In this document: positions 56,737 to 64,000 of the stretch, piece after piece | Numbering within the stretch: position 1 is the stretch's first letter | How the letters are laid out: every line of letters starts with the position of its first letter | Translations under genes and position numbers: made by a program | Assembly: GCA_016196755.1 (NCBI GenBank) | Contig: JACPXC010000001.1 | Location: forward strand, 124,001 to 188,000 | Source of the DNA: Elusimicrobiota bacterium | GTDB taxonomy: Bacteria > Elusimicrobiota > Elusimicrobia > UBA1565 | Direction: 5' to 3' | DNA length: 64,000 nucleotides | Notes under the pieces: model-generated | What the model was told of the DNA's origin: nothing | Seen by the model: only the letters and a program-made list of their open reading frames with translations | Databases searched by the model: none

Positions 56737-57520
56737 GCCCAAGGCCCGCGCGGCGCGGCGCTCGACGGTCGGCCGCGCGGCCGGCGTCGCCGCGCTGGCG
56801 GCCGCGGCGGCGCTGGTCCTCATGCTCAAGCCGTGGGAGCGCGTGAGCCTGCCCACTGTCGGCTGGGGGCCGCTCGGAAAATTCTTGGCGGTGGAGTCGG
56901 CGGTCGTGCAGGGGGTCCCGCCGGAAGCGGCCCATGAGCTCGAGGCCGCCTTGGCGCTGGTCCCCGGCGAGCCGTGGGGGCCGTTCGAGGCCCAGCGGCG
57001 CGCCGAGCTCCTCCTCGAGCGCTTCGCCTGGCTGGAGCAAGTCAGCGCCTCGCGCTCGTGGCTGCGCCGTTCGGCCTTCTTCATGGCCGTGCCGCGGGGT
57101 GCCGTGGCGGCGGTCTCCGGCGCGCGGCGCCTGGGGCCGGGGCCGGCGTGGCTGGGTGAAGATGGTAGGCTGTTTTCGGCGCCGGCGGGCGTGGTGCCGG
57201 CGGAGGGGCTGCCGCGACTGGACCTCGCGGGCTGGCCCGACGGCGCCGAACTGGCGCCGGCGGCCCGGCTGATCGCGGCGGCGGCGGCGCCGGACGCTCT
57301 GCCGGCCAATCCCTCGGCGTTCGCCTACGACGCGCGCGAGAAGGGCTGGCGCGTGGAACTGGAGGACGGTACGCGCCTGGTGTGGGGCGGGCCGGAGTGG
57401 ACGCCGGAGAAGCTCGTGCGCCTGCGCGAGGTGCTGGCCGACGCCGGCCCGCGCCTGGGGCGGGGATTTACGGCCGATTTGAGATATTTCGAGGACGGGC
57501 GCATCCTGGTGCGCCCCTAG
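56711..57520 (+). CDS. ftsQ: FtsQ/DivIB-like cell-division protein
   Basis: 269 residues from GTG 56711. A basic cytoplasmic tail, one membrane helix at about 26-41 (GVAALAAAAALVLML), then a POTRA-like domain (FLAVESAVVQGVPPEAAHELEAAL) and a beta domain. The sequence is diverged from model FtsQ, so the assignment rests on topology and position between murB and ftsA. It is the bitopic scaffold of the divisome. Confidence 0.82.
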   Translation: MKRHRVRLRPKARAARRSTVGRAAGVAALAAAAALVLMLKPWERVSLPTVGWGPLGKFLAVESAVVQGVPPEAAHELEAALALVPGEPWGPFEAQRRAELLLERFAWLEQVSASRSWLRRSAFFMAVPRGAVAAVSGARRLGPGPAWLGEDGRLFSAPAGVVPAEGLPRLDLAGWPDGAELAPAARLIAAAAAPDALPANPSAFAYDAREKGWRVELEDGTRLVWGGPEWTPEKLVRLREVLADAGPRLGRGFTADLRYFEDGRILVRP

Positions 57521-57527
57521 AGGGACG

Positions 57528-58772
57528 ATGGCGAAATCCGAGGTCGTGGCGGGTCTGGACATGGGGTCGGCGCGGGTGACCTGCGTCATCGGCGCCCCGG
57601 ACCCGGAGGGGCAGGGGATGAAGGTCCTCGGCGGCGCCTCGGTGCCCTGCGTAGGCGTCAAGGGCGGCGTGGTCATCAACATCCAGGACGCCGCGCGCTC
57701 GATCCGCCAGGCCGTCGAGAAGGCCGAGGCCCAGGCCGGCGCCGACGTCGACAGCGTCTACCTCGGCGTGCGCGGCACCCACATCGAGTCGTTCAACAAC
57801 CGCGGCGCCTACAACATCGCGCGTTCCGACAAGGAGATCACCTCCGAGGACGTGGCCGCCGTCATCGAGAACGCCAAGGCCATCCCCATATCGAACGACC
57901 GCGAGATCCTGCACGTCATCCCCCAGGGCTTCGGGCTCGACCGCCAGCGCGGGGTGCCCGACCCGGTGGGGATGGAGGGCTCGCTCCTCGAGGTCGAGGT
58001 CCACATCGTCACCGCCTCGAGCAACCATCTCAACAACTTGAACCGCGCCGCCTCCGAGGCCGGCTTCAAGGTCATCGAGCCGATCTACAGCCCGCTGGCG
58101 CTGGGCGAGTTCCTGGTCACTCTCGAGGAGCGCGACCTGGGGTCCTTGCTCATCGACCTGGGCGGCCAGACCATCTCGGTGGTCGTCTACTCGGAGGGTT
58201 CGGTGCGCTTCACGCGCGAGCTGGCCCCCGGCACCGACGCGATCACCCGCGACATGGCCATCGGCCTGCAGACCCATATGCCCACCGCCGAGCGCATCAA
58301 GATCGAGCACGGCGTGGCCCACCCGGCGCTGGTCAACGGCGGCGGCGAGACGCTGATCTCCTTCAAGGGCCTCGACGGCCGCAGCGAGAAGCAGGTGCGT
58401 CTGCAGGTGCTCACCGAGATCATCCTGCCCCGCGTCGAGGAGATCTTGACCATCGTCGGCACCGCCGTGCAGGGCTCGAACTACGCCGACGTCGTCTTGC
58501 CCTGCGGCTCGATCCTGACCGGCGGCGGGGCGATGATGAAGGGCTTCCCCGAAGCCGCCAAGCAGGTCCTCAACATGTCGGCCCGGCTCGGCCTGCCCCA
58601 CGACGGCATCGTGCAGGCCCCCGAGAACCTGCTCGACTCCGCGTTCTCGACGGCGCTGGCGCTGGTCTGCTATCCGCAGAGCACGATGCACCGCGCCTCC
58701 GGCCTGGCCCGCAAGACCCCGGCCTCCGGCATGCTCCGGAGCCTCAAGCGCTTCTTCAAGGACTTCATGTGA
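57528..58772 (+). CDS. ftsA: Cell-division actin-like protein FtsA
   Basis: 414 residues. Actin-fold ATPase that tethers FtsZ to the membrane: VVAGLDMGSARVTCVIGAP, SHA/1C domain region FGLDRQRGVPDPVGMEG, LIDLGGQTISVVVYSEGSV, VLPCGSILTGGGAMMKGF, and a C-terminal amphipathic helix [15 protein letters not shown] for membrane binding. The stop overlaps the ftsZ GTG start (GTGA). Confidence 0.97.
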   Translation: MAKSEVVAGLDMGSARVTCVIGAPDPEGQGMKVLGGASVPCVGVKGGVVINIQDAARSIRQAVEKAEAQAGADVDSVYLGVRGTHIESFNNRGAYNIARSDKEITSEDVAAVIENAKAIPISNDREILHVIPQGFGLDRQRGVPDPVGMEGSLLEVEVHIVTASSNHLNNLNRAASEAGFKVIEPIYSPLALGEFLVTLEERDLGSLLIDLGGQTISVVVYSEGSVRFTRELAPGTDAITRDMAIGLQTHMPTAERIKIEHGVAHPALVNGGGETLISFKGLDGRSEKQVRLQVLTEIILPRVEEILTIVGTAVQGSNYADVVLPCGSILTGGGAMMKGFPEAAKQVLNMSARLGLPHDGIVQAPENLLDSAFSTALALVCYPQSTMHRASGLARKTPASGMLRSLKRFFKDFM

Positions 58773-59890
58773 GCGATTTCAACAAGCTGCGCCCGGTCCT
58801 CAAGGTCATCGGTCTCGGCGGCGCCGGCGGCAACGCCGTCAACCGCATGAGCGAGGTCGGCCTGCGCGACGTCGAGCTCATCGCCGCCAATACCGACGCC
58901 CAGGCGCTCGAGCGCAGCCAGGCCCAGGTCAAGATCCAGCTCGGCGCGAACCTCACCCAGGGCCTCGGCGCCGGCGGCGAGCCGTCGAAGGGCCAGCTGG
59001 CTGCGCTAGACTCCAAGGAGGACCTGCGCGAGGTCCTTCATGGGGCTCACCTGGTCTTCATCACCGCCGGGATGGGCGGCGGCACCGGTACCGGCGCGGC
59101 CCCGGTGGCCGCCCAGGTGGCCAAGGACTGCGGCGCCTTGACGATCGGCGTCGTGACCCGTCCCTTCAACTTCGAGGGCATGCAGCGCGGGGCCGCCGCG
59201 GCGGAGGGCATCGCCCAGCTCCGCGAGGCGGTCGACACGCTGCTCATCGTCCCCAACGACAAGCTCATCGAGCTGGCCGGCCAGCACATGACGACCGCGG
59301 AGGCCTTCCGCAAGGCCGACGACGTCCTGCGGCAGGCCGTCCAGTCGATCTCCGACGTCATCACCCAGTCGGGCAGCATCAACATGGACTTAAACGACAT
59401 CAAGGCCGTCATGACCGGCGCCGGCCAGGCCCTGATCGGCATCGGCGAGGCCACCGGGCGCGAGCGTGCCCTCGAGGCCGCCCAGCTGGCGGTGCGCTCG
59501 CCGCTGCTCGAGAACGTCACCATCGACGGGGCCCGGGGCCTGATCGTCAACATCGTCGGCCCGCGCGCGATGACCATGGCCGAGATGGACGTCATCATGG
59601 GATTTCTCAACAAGGCCGCCAGCCCCGAGGCCAAGATCAAGATGGGCCACGTCTACGACGACGACATCGGCGACCGCCTGCGCGTCACCGTCATCGCCAC
59701 GGGCTTCCCGCCCCAGGGCGCGGCCCGCACCCACGCCGCGCTGGGACGCCTGACCGAGGGCGGCGCTCGTTTGGCCCCGCGGGGGGGCGCTCCGGTATTC
59801 GGGCCGTCGTCGGCCCCGCGCCCCGACGAGGGCGACCTATCCAAGCCGGCGTTCATGCGCTGGCCCGCCAAGGTGCGCAAATTGAAGTAA
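58769..59890 (+). CDS. ftsZ: Cell-division tubulin-like GTPase FtsZ
   Basis: 373 residues from GTG 58769. Forms the Z ring. GTP site [15 protein letters not shown] and tubulin signature [14 protein letters not shown]7 loop [14 protein letters not shown] with catalytic Asp. The tail is unusually short after the globular domain and ends with [18 protein letters not shown], a recognisable C-terminal peptide that binds FtsA. Confidence 0.98.
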   Translation: MSDFNKLRPVLKVIGLGGAGGNAVNRMSEVGLRDVELIAANTDAQALERSQAQVKIQLGANLTQGLGAGGEPSKGQLAALDSKEDLREVLHGAHLVFITAGMGGGTGTGAAPVAAQVAKDCGALTIGVVTRPFNFEGMQRGAAAAEGIAQLREAVDTLLIVPNDKLIELAGQHMTTAEAFRKADDVLRQAVQSISDVITQSGSINMDLNDIKAVMTGAGQALIGIGEATGRERALEAAQLAVRSPLLENVTIDGARGLIVNIVGPRAMTMAEMDVIMGFLNKAASPEAKIKMGHVYDDDIGDRLRVTVIATGFPPQGAARTHAALGRLTEGGARLAPRGGAPVFGPSSAPRPDEGDLSKPAFMRWPAKVRKLK

Positions 59891-59903
59891 CATCTGAGGA
59901 CCC

Positions 59904-60986
59904 ATGGACCTTCAAACCCTTCTTCAGACGATGATCAACCGCAAGGCCTCCGACCTCCACGTCCGGCAGGGCGGCAAGGCGTTCCTGCGCATTGACGGCG
60001 ACCTCGAGGCGGTGGGCGAGGCCGACCTGACCCAGGCCGAGGTCGAGCAGATGATGGCGCAGGTGGCCACCCCGCGCGCCAAGAAGCTCTTCGTCGAGAG
60101 CTCGGAGTGCGACTTCTCGTTCCAGGTCGGCGAGGTGGCGCGCTTCCGCGTCAACGCGTTCAAACGCATGGGCAAGCTCTCGCTGTCGGTGCGCATCATC
60201 CCGATGAACATCCCCACCGTCGACGACCTGCGCCTGCCGGTGGCCACCGTCAAGAAGATCGCCGAGAACGAGCGCGGCCTGGTGCTCGTCACCGGGATCA
60301 CCGGTTCGGGCAAATCCTCGAGCTTGGCCGCGATGATCGACTACATCAATACCACCCGCGCGGTCCACATTTTGACCGTCGAGGACCCCATCGAGTTCGT
60401 GCACCGCGACAAGATGTCCATCATCAGCCAGCGCCAGATCGGCGAGGACACCTTCGACTTCGCCCAGGCCCTGCGCATGGCGATGCGCCAGGACCCCGAC
60501 GTCATCCTCATGGGCGAGATGCGCGACGCCGAGTCGGTCTCGGCCGCGATCACCGCGGCCCAGACCGGCCACCTGGTCTTCGGCACCCTGCATACCATCG
60601 ACGCGGTGCAGACCGTCAACCGCATCATCGACCTCTATCCGCCCCACCAGCAGGGGCTCATGCGAATCCAGCTGGCCGAGTCGCTCAAGGCCGTCATCAG
60701 CCAGCGGCTCCTGCCCTGCCTCAAGGGCGGCCGCATCCCGGCCGTCGAGGTCATGATCAACACCGCCCACGTCAAAAAGCAGATCGAGGACAACTCCTCG
60801 GCGGGGATCACCCAGGCGCTGGCCAAGGGCGCCTTCTACGGGATGCAGACTTTCAACCAGAGCCTGGTCAAGCTCTACAAGGACGGGATGGTCAAGGAGG
60901 AGGACGTCCTCGCCGCGGCCACCAACCCCGACGACGTGAAGCTGGCCATGCGCGGTATCGAGCAGGAAGTGCGGAGCGGGGGCTGA
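59904..60986 (+). CDS. pilT: Type IV pilus retraction ATPase PilT
   Basis: 360 residues. Walker A GITGSGKSSSLAAM, Asp box HILTVEDPIEFVH, Walker B LMGEMRDAESVSAAITAAQTGH, His box LVFGTLHTIDAV, and the PilT-specific AIRNLIRE-like region replaced by GMQTFNQSLVKLY. Retracts pili. GAGGA before the ATG. It lies in the division operon 13 nt after ftsZ; other pilus genes are not in the window, so an adhesion/motility role is inferred from family. Confidence 0.96.
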   Translation: MDLQTLLQTMINRKASDLHVRQGGKAFLRIDGDLEAVGEADLTQAEVEQMMAQVATPRAKKLFVESSECDFSFQVGEVARFRVNAFKRMGKLSLSVRIIPMNIPTVDDLRLPVATVKKIAENERGLVLVTGITGSGKSSSLAAMIDYINTTRAVHILTVEDPIEFVHRDKMSIISQRQIGEDTFDFAQALRMAMRQDPDVILMGEMRDAESVSAAITAAQTGHLVFGTLHTIDAVQTVNRIIDLYPPHQQGLMRIQLAESLKAVISQRLLPCLKGGRIPAVEVMINTAHVKKQIEDNSSAGITQALAKGAFYGMQTFNQSLVKLYKDGMVKEEDVLAAATNPDDVKLAMRGIEQEVRSGG

Positions 60987-60987
60987 C

Positions 60988-61728
60988 ATGTTCGCGGAAG
61001 GCTACATCGGCATCGCGGGGACCATCGGCGTCGGGAAGTCGACGCTGACCACAGACCTGGCCAAGGCGCTCAATTTCGAGTCCATCCTCGAGGAAGTGGA
61101 CGGGAACCCGTACCTCGAGCCGTTCTACAGAGACATGAAGGAATACGGGACGATGATGCAGGTCTGGCTGCTCAACCACCGCTTCCGCCAGCACCGCGAG
61201 TTCGTGACCCGCATCAGCCTCGGCAAGATCCGCGGCGTGGTCCAGGACCGGACGATCTGGGAGGACACGATCTTCGCGCGGATGCTCAACCGCCATCCCG
61301 ACAAGATCATCTCGGACCTGGATTACAACACCTACCTCGACCTCTTCGACAACATGGTCCTGCGCGAGCTCGTGTTCCCGCAGATCATGATCTACCTGGA
61401 CTGCCGCGCGGAGTCCGCCTTCAAGCGCATCCAGGCCCGCGGGCGGGTCATGGAGCGGACCATCACGCTGGACTATCTCAAGGCGCTCAAGGAGAACTAC
61501 GAGGAGTTCATCGCCGAGATGGAAGGGGCGGGTGTGCGCATCCTGCGCCTGAACTGGGAGGAGTTCGTCCCGATCCCCGAGGTGGCGCGCCTGGTCCACG
61601 AGTACAGCCTCAAGCCGTCGAGCTTCACGAAGTGGGTGCGGCCGCTGCGCCGGGCGCCCAAGATGGACCCGCGCCCCGAGCTCATCGCCGACACCAAGGG
61701 CGCCATGCCCCAGAAGGCGCATGCCTGA
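60988..61728 (+). CDS. Deoxynucleoside kinase
   Basis: 246 residues. P loop GIAGTIGVGKSTLTTDLA, VVQDRTIWEDTIFARML (the DR-[ST] motif), YLDCRAESAFKRIQARGRVMERTI with LID arginines. Phosphorylates deoxyadenosine/deoxyguanosine or other deoxynucleosides in salvage; specificity cannot be told. It starts 1 nt after pilT. Confidence 0.93.
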   Translation: MFAEGYIGIAGTIGVGKSTLTTDLAKALNFESILEEVDGNPYLEPFYRDMKEYGTMMQVWLLNHRFRQHREFVTRISLGKIRGVVQDRTIWEDTIFARMLNRHPDKIISDLDYNTYLDLFDNMVLRELVFPQIMIYLDCRAESAFKRIQARGRVMERTITLDYLKALKENYEEFIAEMEGAGVRILRLNWEEFVPIPEVARLVHEYSLKPSSFTKWVRPLRRAPKMDPRPELIADTKGAMPQKAHA

Positions 61729-62425
61729 GGCGACCGTCGTGGCGACCGACTGGACCCTGTCGGAGGGGCTCTTCACCGAGCCGCGCCTCGCGGCGGCGGG
61801 CCTGCGCCACGGCATGACGGGCGCCGCGCTCGGCGACATGACCGAGCCGGAGCGGCGCGCCGCGCTGGCCGGTCGACTCGGCATCCCGTCCCTCCTGGCT
61901 CTGCGGCAGGTCCACGGCACGACGGTGGAGCGCGCCTGCACGCGCAAAGACCTGAGCGAGGCCGACGGCTGGGTCTCGACCAAGGCCGGGCTGGGCGTCG
62001 GGGTGTTCGCGGCCGACTGTCTGCCGCTGCTGTTCTGGACCGACGACGGCAAGACGGTCGGCGCGTTCCACGCCGGCTGGCGGGGTTTGGCTGACGGGAT
62101 GGCCGAGTCCGCGCTGAAGGCGCTGGCCGACGCCGGCGCGCCGGCCGCGCGGCTCAACGCCGCGGTCGGGCCGCACATCGGATCCTGCTGCTACGAGGTC
62201 GGCGCCGAACTCGAGGCGCGCTTTTCGCCCGGGCGCTTCTCGCGCCGCGTCGGGAAGCTCTTCCTCGACCTGGGGGCGGACGCCCGCGCCCGGCTCGAGG
62301 CGGCCGGCCTCGCGCCCGAGCGCGTCTCGGTCTCGGCGCGCTGCACCGCCTGCTCCGACGAATTCTTCAGCTGGCGCCGCGACCGCGTGCGCCGCAGCAT
62401 GATGGCCTTCGTGGTCCCCGCGTGA
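61721..62425 (+). CDS. YfiH/LACC1-family purine nucleoside-active protein (polyphenol oxidase-like)
   Basis: 234 residues. Zn/Cu-type motifs RQVHGTTV, FAADCLPLLFW, HAGWRGLADGM and GPHIGSCCYEVG are all intact. Family members have been described as adenosine deaminase/purine phosphorylase-like and as laccase-like, and as factors for peptidoglycan fidelity, so a name is not safe. It overlaps the kinase by 8 nt and hisC by 4 nt (GTGA), in the dcw-linked block. Confidence 0.93.
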   Translation: MPEATVVATDWTLSEGLFTEPRLAAAGLRHGMTGAALGDMTEPERRAALAGRLGIPSLLALRQVHGTTVERACTRKDLSEADGWVSTKAGLGVGVFAADCLPLLFWTDDGKTVGAFHAGWRGLADGMAESALKALADAGAPAARLNAAVGPHIGSCCYEVGAELEARFSPGRFSRRVGKLFLDLGADARARLEAAGLAPERVSVSARCTACSDEFFSWRRDRVRRSMMAFVVPA

Positions 62426-63531
62426 ACATGGAGACCCTCGGCCGCCCCTGCCTGCGCACGGTCGAGGCCTACCGGCCCGGCAAGCCGATCGCCGAGGTCC
62501 AGCGCGAGCTCGGCCTGCGCAAGGTCGTGAAGCTCGCCTCCAACGAGAACTTCCTCGGCGCCTCGCCGCGGGCCTTGGCCGAGCTGCGCCGGGCCGTGAA
62601 GGACAGCCATCTCTATCCCGAGGGCGCCAGCCCGCTTCTGCGCCGCGCGCTGGCCGCGGCCCACGGGGTCTCCGAGGGCCAGGTCATCGTCGGCAACGGC
62701 TCCGACGAGGTCATCCGCCTGCTCTGCGAGGCCCTGCTCGGCCCCGAGGACGAGGTGGTCTGCTCGCGCCACGGCTTCATCCGATTCAAACAACAGGCGA
62801 TGCTGATGGGGGCGGGCGTCGTCGAGACCCCGATGCGCGGCCATACCCACGACCTCGCGGCCATGGCGCGGGCGGTGACCAAGCGCACGAAGCTCGTGTT
62901 CGTGGCCAGCCCCAACAACCCCACCGGGACTTATAACACGAGGTCCGAGGTCGACGCCCTGCTCGCGGCGCTCCCGTCTCAGTGCCTCCTGATCCTCGAT
63001 GAGGCCTACGCCCACTACGCCGAGGCCCGGCCGGACTATCCGCGCAGCCTCCCCGGCCTCGTGCGCCAGCGGCCGAACCTAGTTGTTCTGCGCACCTTCT
63101 CGAAGGCCTACGGCCTGGCCGGCCTGCGTGTCGGCTACGGGGTCGGCGACGCGGGCCTCGTGGCCTGGCTCGACCGCATCCGGATGCCTTTCAACGTGGC
63201 GTTGGCGTCCCAGCGCGCCGCTCTGGCGGGCCTGGCCGACGCGGCCTTCGTGCGCCGCAGCGTCGCGCTGACCGCCAAGAACCGCGCCGCTCTGGTCCGC
63301 GCCCTCTCGGCTCTTGGGCTCAAGACCGAGGAGTCGGCGACCAACTTCCTGTTCTGCGAGGCGCCGCTCCCCGGCCGCGAGCTCTTCGAGCGCCTGCTCA
63401 AGCGCGGGGTGATCGTCCGCTCTCTCGATGAGTACGGCCTCACGCGGCACGTGCGCATCTCGGTGGGCTCGGCCTCCCAGAACCGGGCCTTGCTGTTTGC
63501 CCTGCGCGGCGCGCTGGGAGAAACCCGATGA
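62422..63531 (+). CDS. hisC: Histidinol-phosphate aminotransferase-family enzyme
   Basis: 369 residues from GTG 62422 (ATG 62428 also possible). PLP-dependent class I aminotransferase: LASNENFLGASPRALAEL, LILDEAYAHYAEA, catalytic Lys in RTFSKAYGLAGLRVGYG, and HVRISVG at the end. It serves histidine synthesis, and in organisms without other aromatic aminotransferases also phenylalanine/tyrosine synthesis; adjacency to cmk, often linked with tyrA/aroA, makes the second possible. Confidence 0.94.
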   Translation: MNMETLGRPCLRTVEAYRPGKPIAEVQRELGLRKVVKLASNENFLGASPRALAELRRAVKDSHLYPEGASPLLRRALAAAHGVSEGQVIVGNGSDEVIRLLCEALLGPEDEVVCSRHGFIRFKQQAMLMGAGVVETPMRGHTHDLAAMARAVTKRTKLVFVASPNNPTGTYNTRSEVDALLAALPSQCLLILDEAYAHYAEARPDYPRSLPGLVRQRPNLVVLRTFSKAYGLAGLRVGYGVGDAGLVAWLDRIRMPFNVALASQRAALAGLADAAFVRRSVALTAKNRAALVRALSALGLKTEESATNFLFCEAPLPGRELFERLLKRGVIVRSLDEYGLTRHVRISVGSASQNRALLFALRGALGETR

Positions 63532-64000
63532 AGCGCGCCCCTAAGTCCAAAAGGGGCTACGTCATCGCCATAGACGGCCCCGCCGGGGTCGGCAAGTCCA
63601 CGATCGGCACCTTGGTCGCCAAGGAACTGGGCTACCGCTTCATCAACACCGGCGAGATGTACCGGGCCCTGACCTGGAAGGCGCTCGAGGACGGCGTCGA
63701 CACGCGCGACGGCGGCGCGCTGACCCGCTTGGCCGAGCGCCTCTCGTGGGATTTCAAGGCCAACGAGGACGGCGTCATCATCCGCACCGTCATCGACGGA
63801 CGTCCCGTGACGACCCAGATCCGCGAGGAGCGCGTCGGGATGAACTCGAGCCTGGTGGCCGGGGTCCCCGGAGTGCGCCGCAAGCTGCGCTCGCTGCAGC
63901 GCAAGCTCGGCCAGCAGGGCTCGATCGTGATGGAGGGCCGCGACATCACCACGGTCGTGTTCCCGGACGCCGATTTCAAAGTTTACCTGGACGCCTCGAT
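63528..64000 (+). CDS. cmk: Cytidylate kinase, 3' end outside window
   Basis: 157 residues visible. P loop IAIDGPAGVGKSTIG, GYRFINTGEMYRALTWKA, LRSLQRKLGQQGSIVMEGRDITTVVFPDA with the CMP-binding region, then cut at KVYLDAS. It phosphorylates CMP and dCMP. The ATG overlaps hisC's stop (ATGA). Confidence 0.96.
   Translation, partial: MKRAPKSKRGYVIAIDGPAGVGKSTIGTLVAKELGYRFINTGEMYRALTWKALEDGVDTRDGGALTRLAERLSWDFKANEDGVIIRTVIDGRPVTTQIREERVGMNSSLVAGVPGVRRKLRSLQRKLGQQGSIVMEGRDITTVVFPDADFKVYLDAS

Overview
The window is GC-rich DNA from a Gram-negative bacterium. It carries outer-membrane and secretion features (a PorV/PorQ-like protein beside a giant protein with a T9SS-like C-terminal sorting domain) and a murB-ftsQ-ftsA-ftsZ-pilT-dNK-yfiH-hisC-cmk block. 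It also has panB/panC, dapB and folK, a eukaryote-type S-adenosylmethionine decarboxylase, and many secreted proteins I cannot name. This combination fits an uncultured high-GC lineage such as Elusimicrobiota. That placement is inference from gene content and I cannot test it here.

Layout. 1-3060: a membrane sensor histidine kinase (cut at the left edge) and a LysM/FecR-like envelope protein. 3057-5020 (minus): a GH57-like/glucodextranase-C protein and a membrane-anchored CBM48-like protein. 5142-18440: an accessory region with two mosaic single-pass membrane proteins (near-identical N-terminal halves, unrelated C-terminal halves after poly-glycine linkers). They bracket a cassette containing a PIN fragment, an AAA_14/DUF4143 ATPase, an unknown 390-residue protein and a PIN/RHH toxin-antitoxin pair with a 24-bp palindromic operator. 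A tandem pair of paralogous secreted proteins follows. 18486-22020: CoA-binding protein, glutamate dehydrogenase, and glycerate kinase fused in frame to a TPR protein. 22046-28324 (minus): panB, alpha/beta hydrolase, panC and two secreted proteins, one with PDZ domains. 28352-30870 (minus): an MNT/HEPN module lodged against folK, a membrane protein and dapB. 30974-37035: a class III cyclase/HD-GYP fusion, then speD-speE-glpF-glpK. 37060-37211: tRNA-Lys and tRNA-Glu. 37226-45953 (minus): PorV-like protein, Kelch/FN3 cargo protein, HDAC-like deacetylase, ChaN-like and DoxX-like proteins. 46127-53656: a coiled-coil protein and a metal/metalloid-flavoured cluster (HMA chaperone, CopZ-type Fe-S metallochaperone, a broken nucleotidyltransferase, a radical SAM-ArsM-like methyltransferase fusion, PiT transporter, TVP38, MerA-like reductase). 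53663-55762 (minus): S9 peptidase. 55813-64000: the cell-division and housekeeping block.

Two genome-level features recur. First, a -10-like hexamer ends 6-8 nt before the start codon of about ten genes, which implies leaderless mRNAs; genes with a longer leader often have a Shine-Dalgarno sequence instead. Second, start/stop overlaps of the type NTGA are common (ATGA, GTGA, TTGA), and in at least two places the only sensible start is CTG in a CTGA overlap. The most distinctive candidate for new biology is the radical SAM-ArsM-like fusion with its metallochaperone, transporter and reductase neighbours. The mosaic membrane-protein pair is second.
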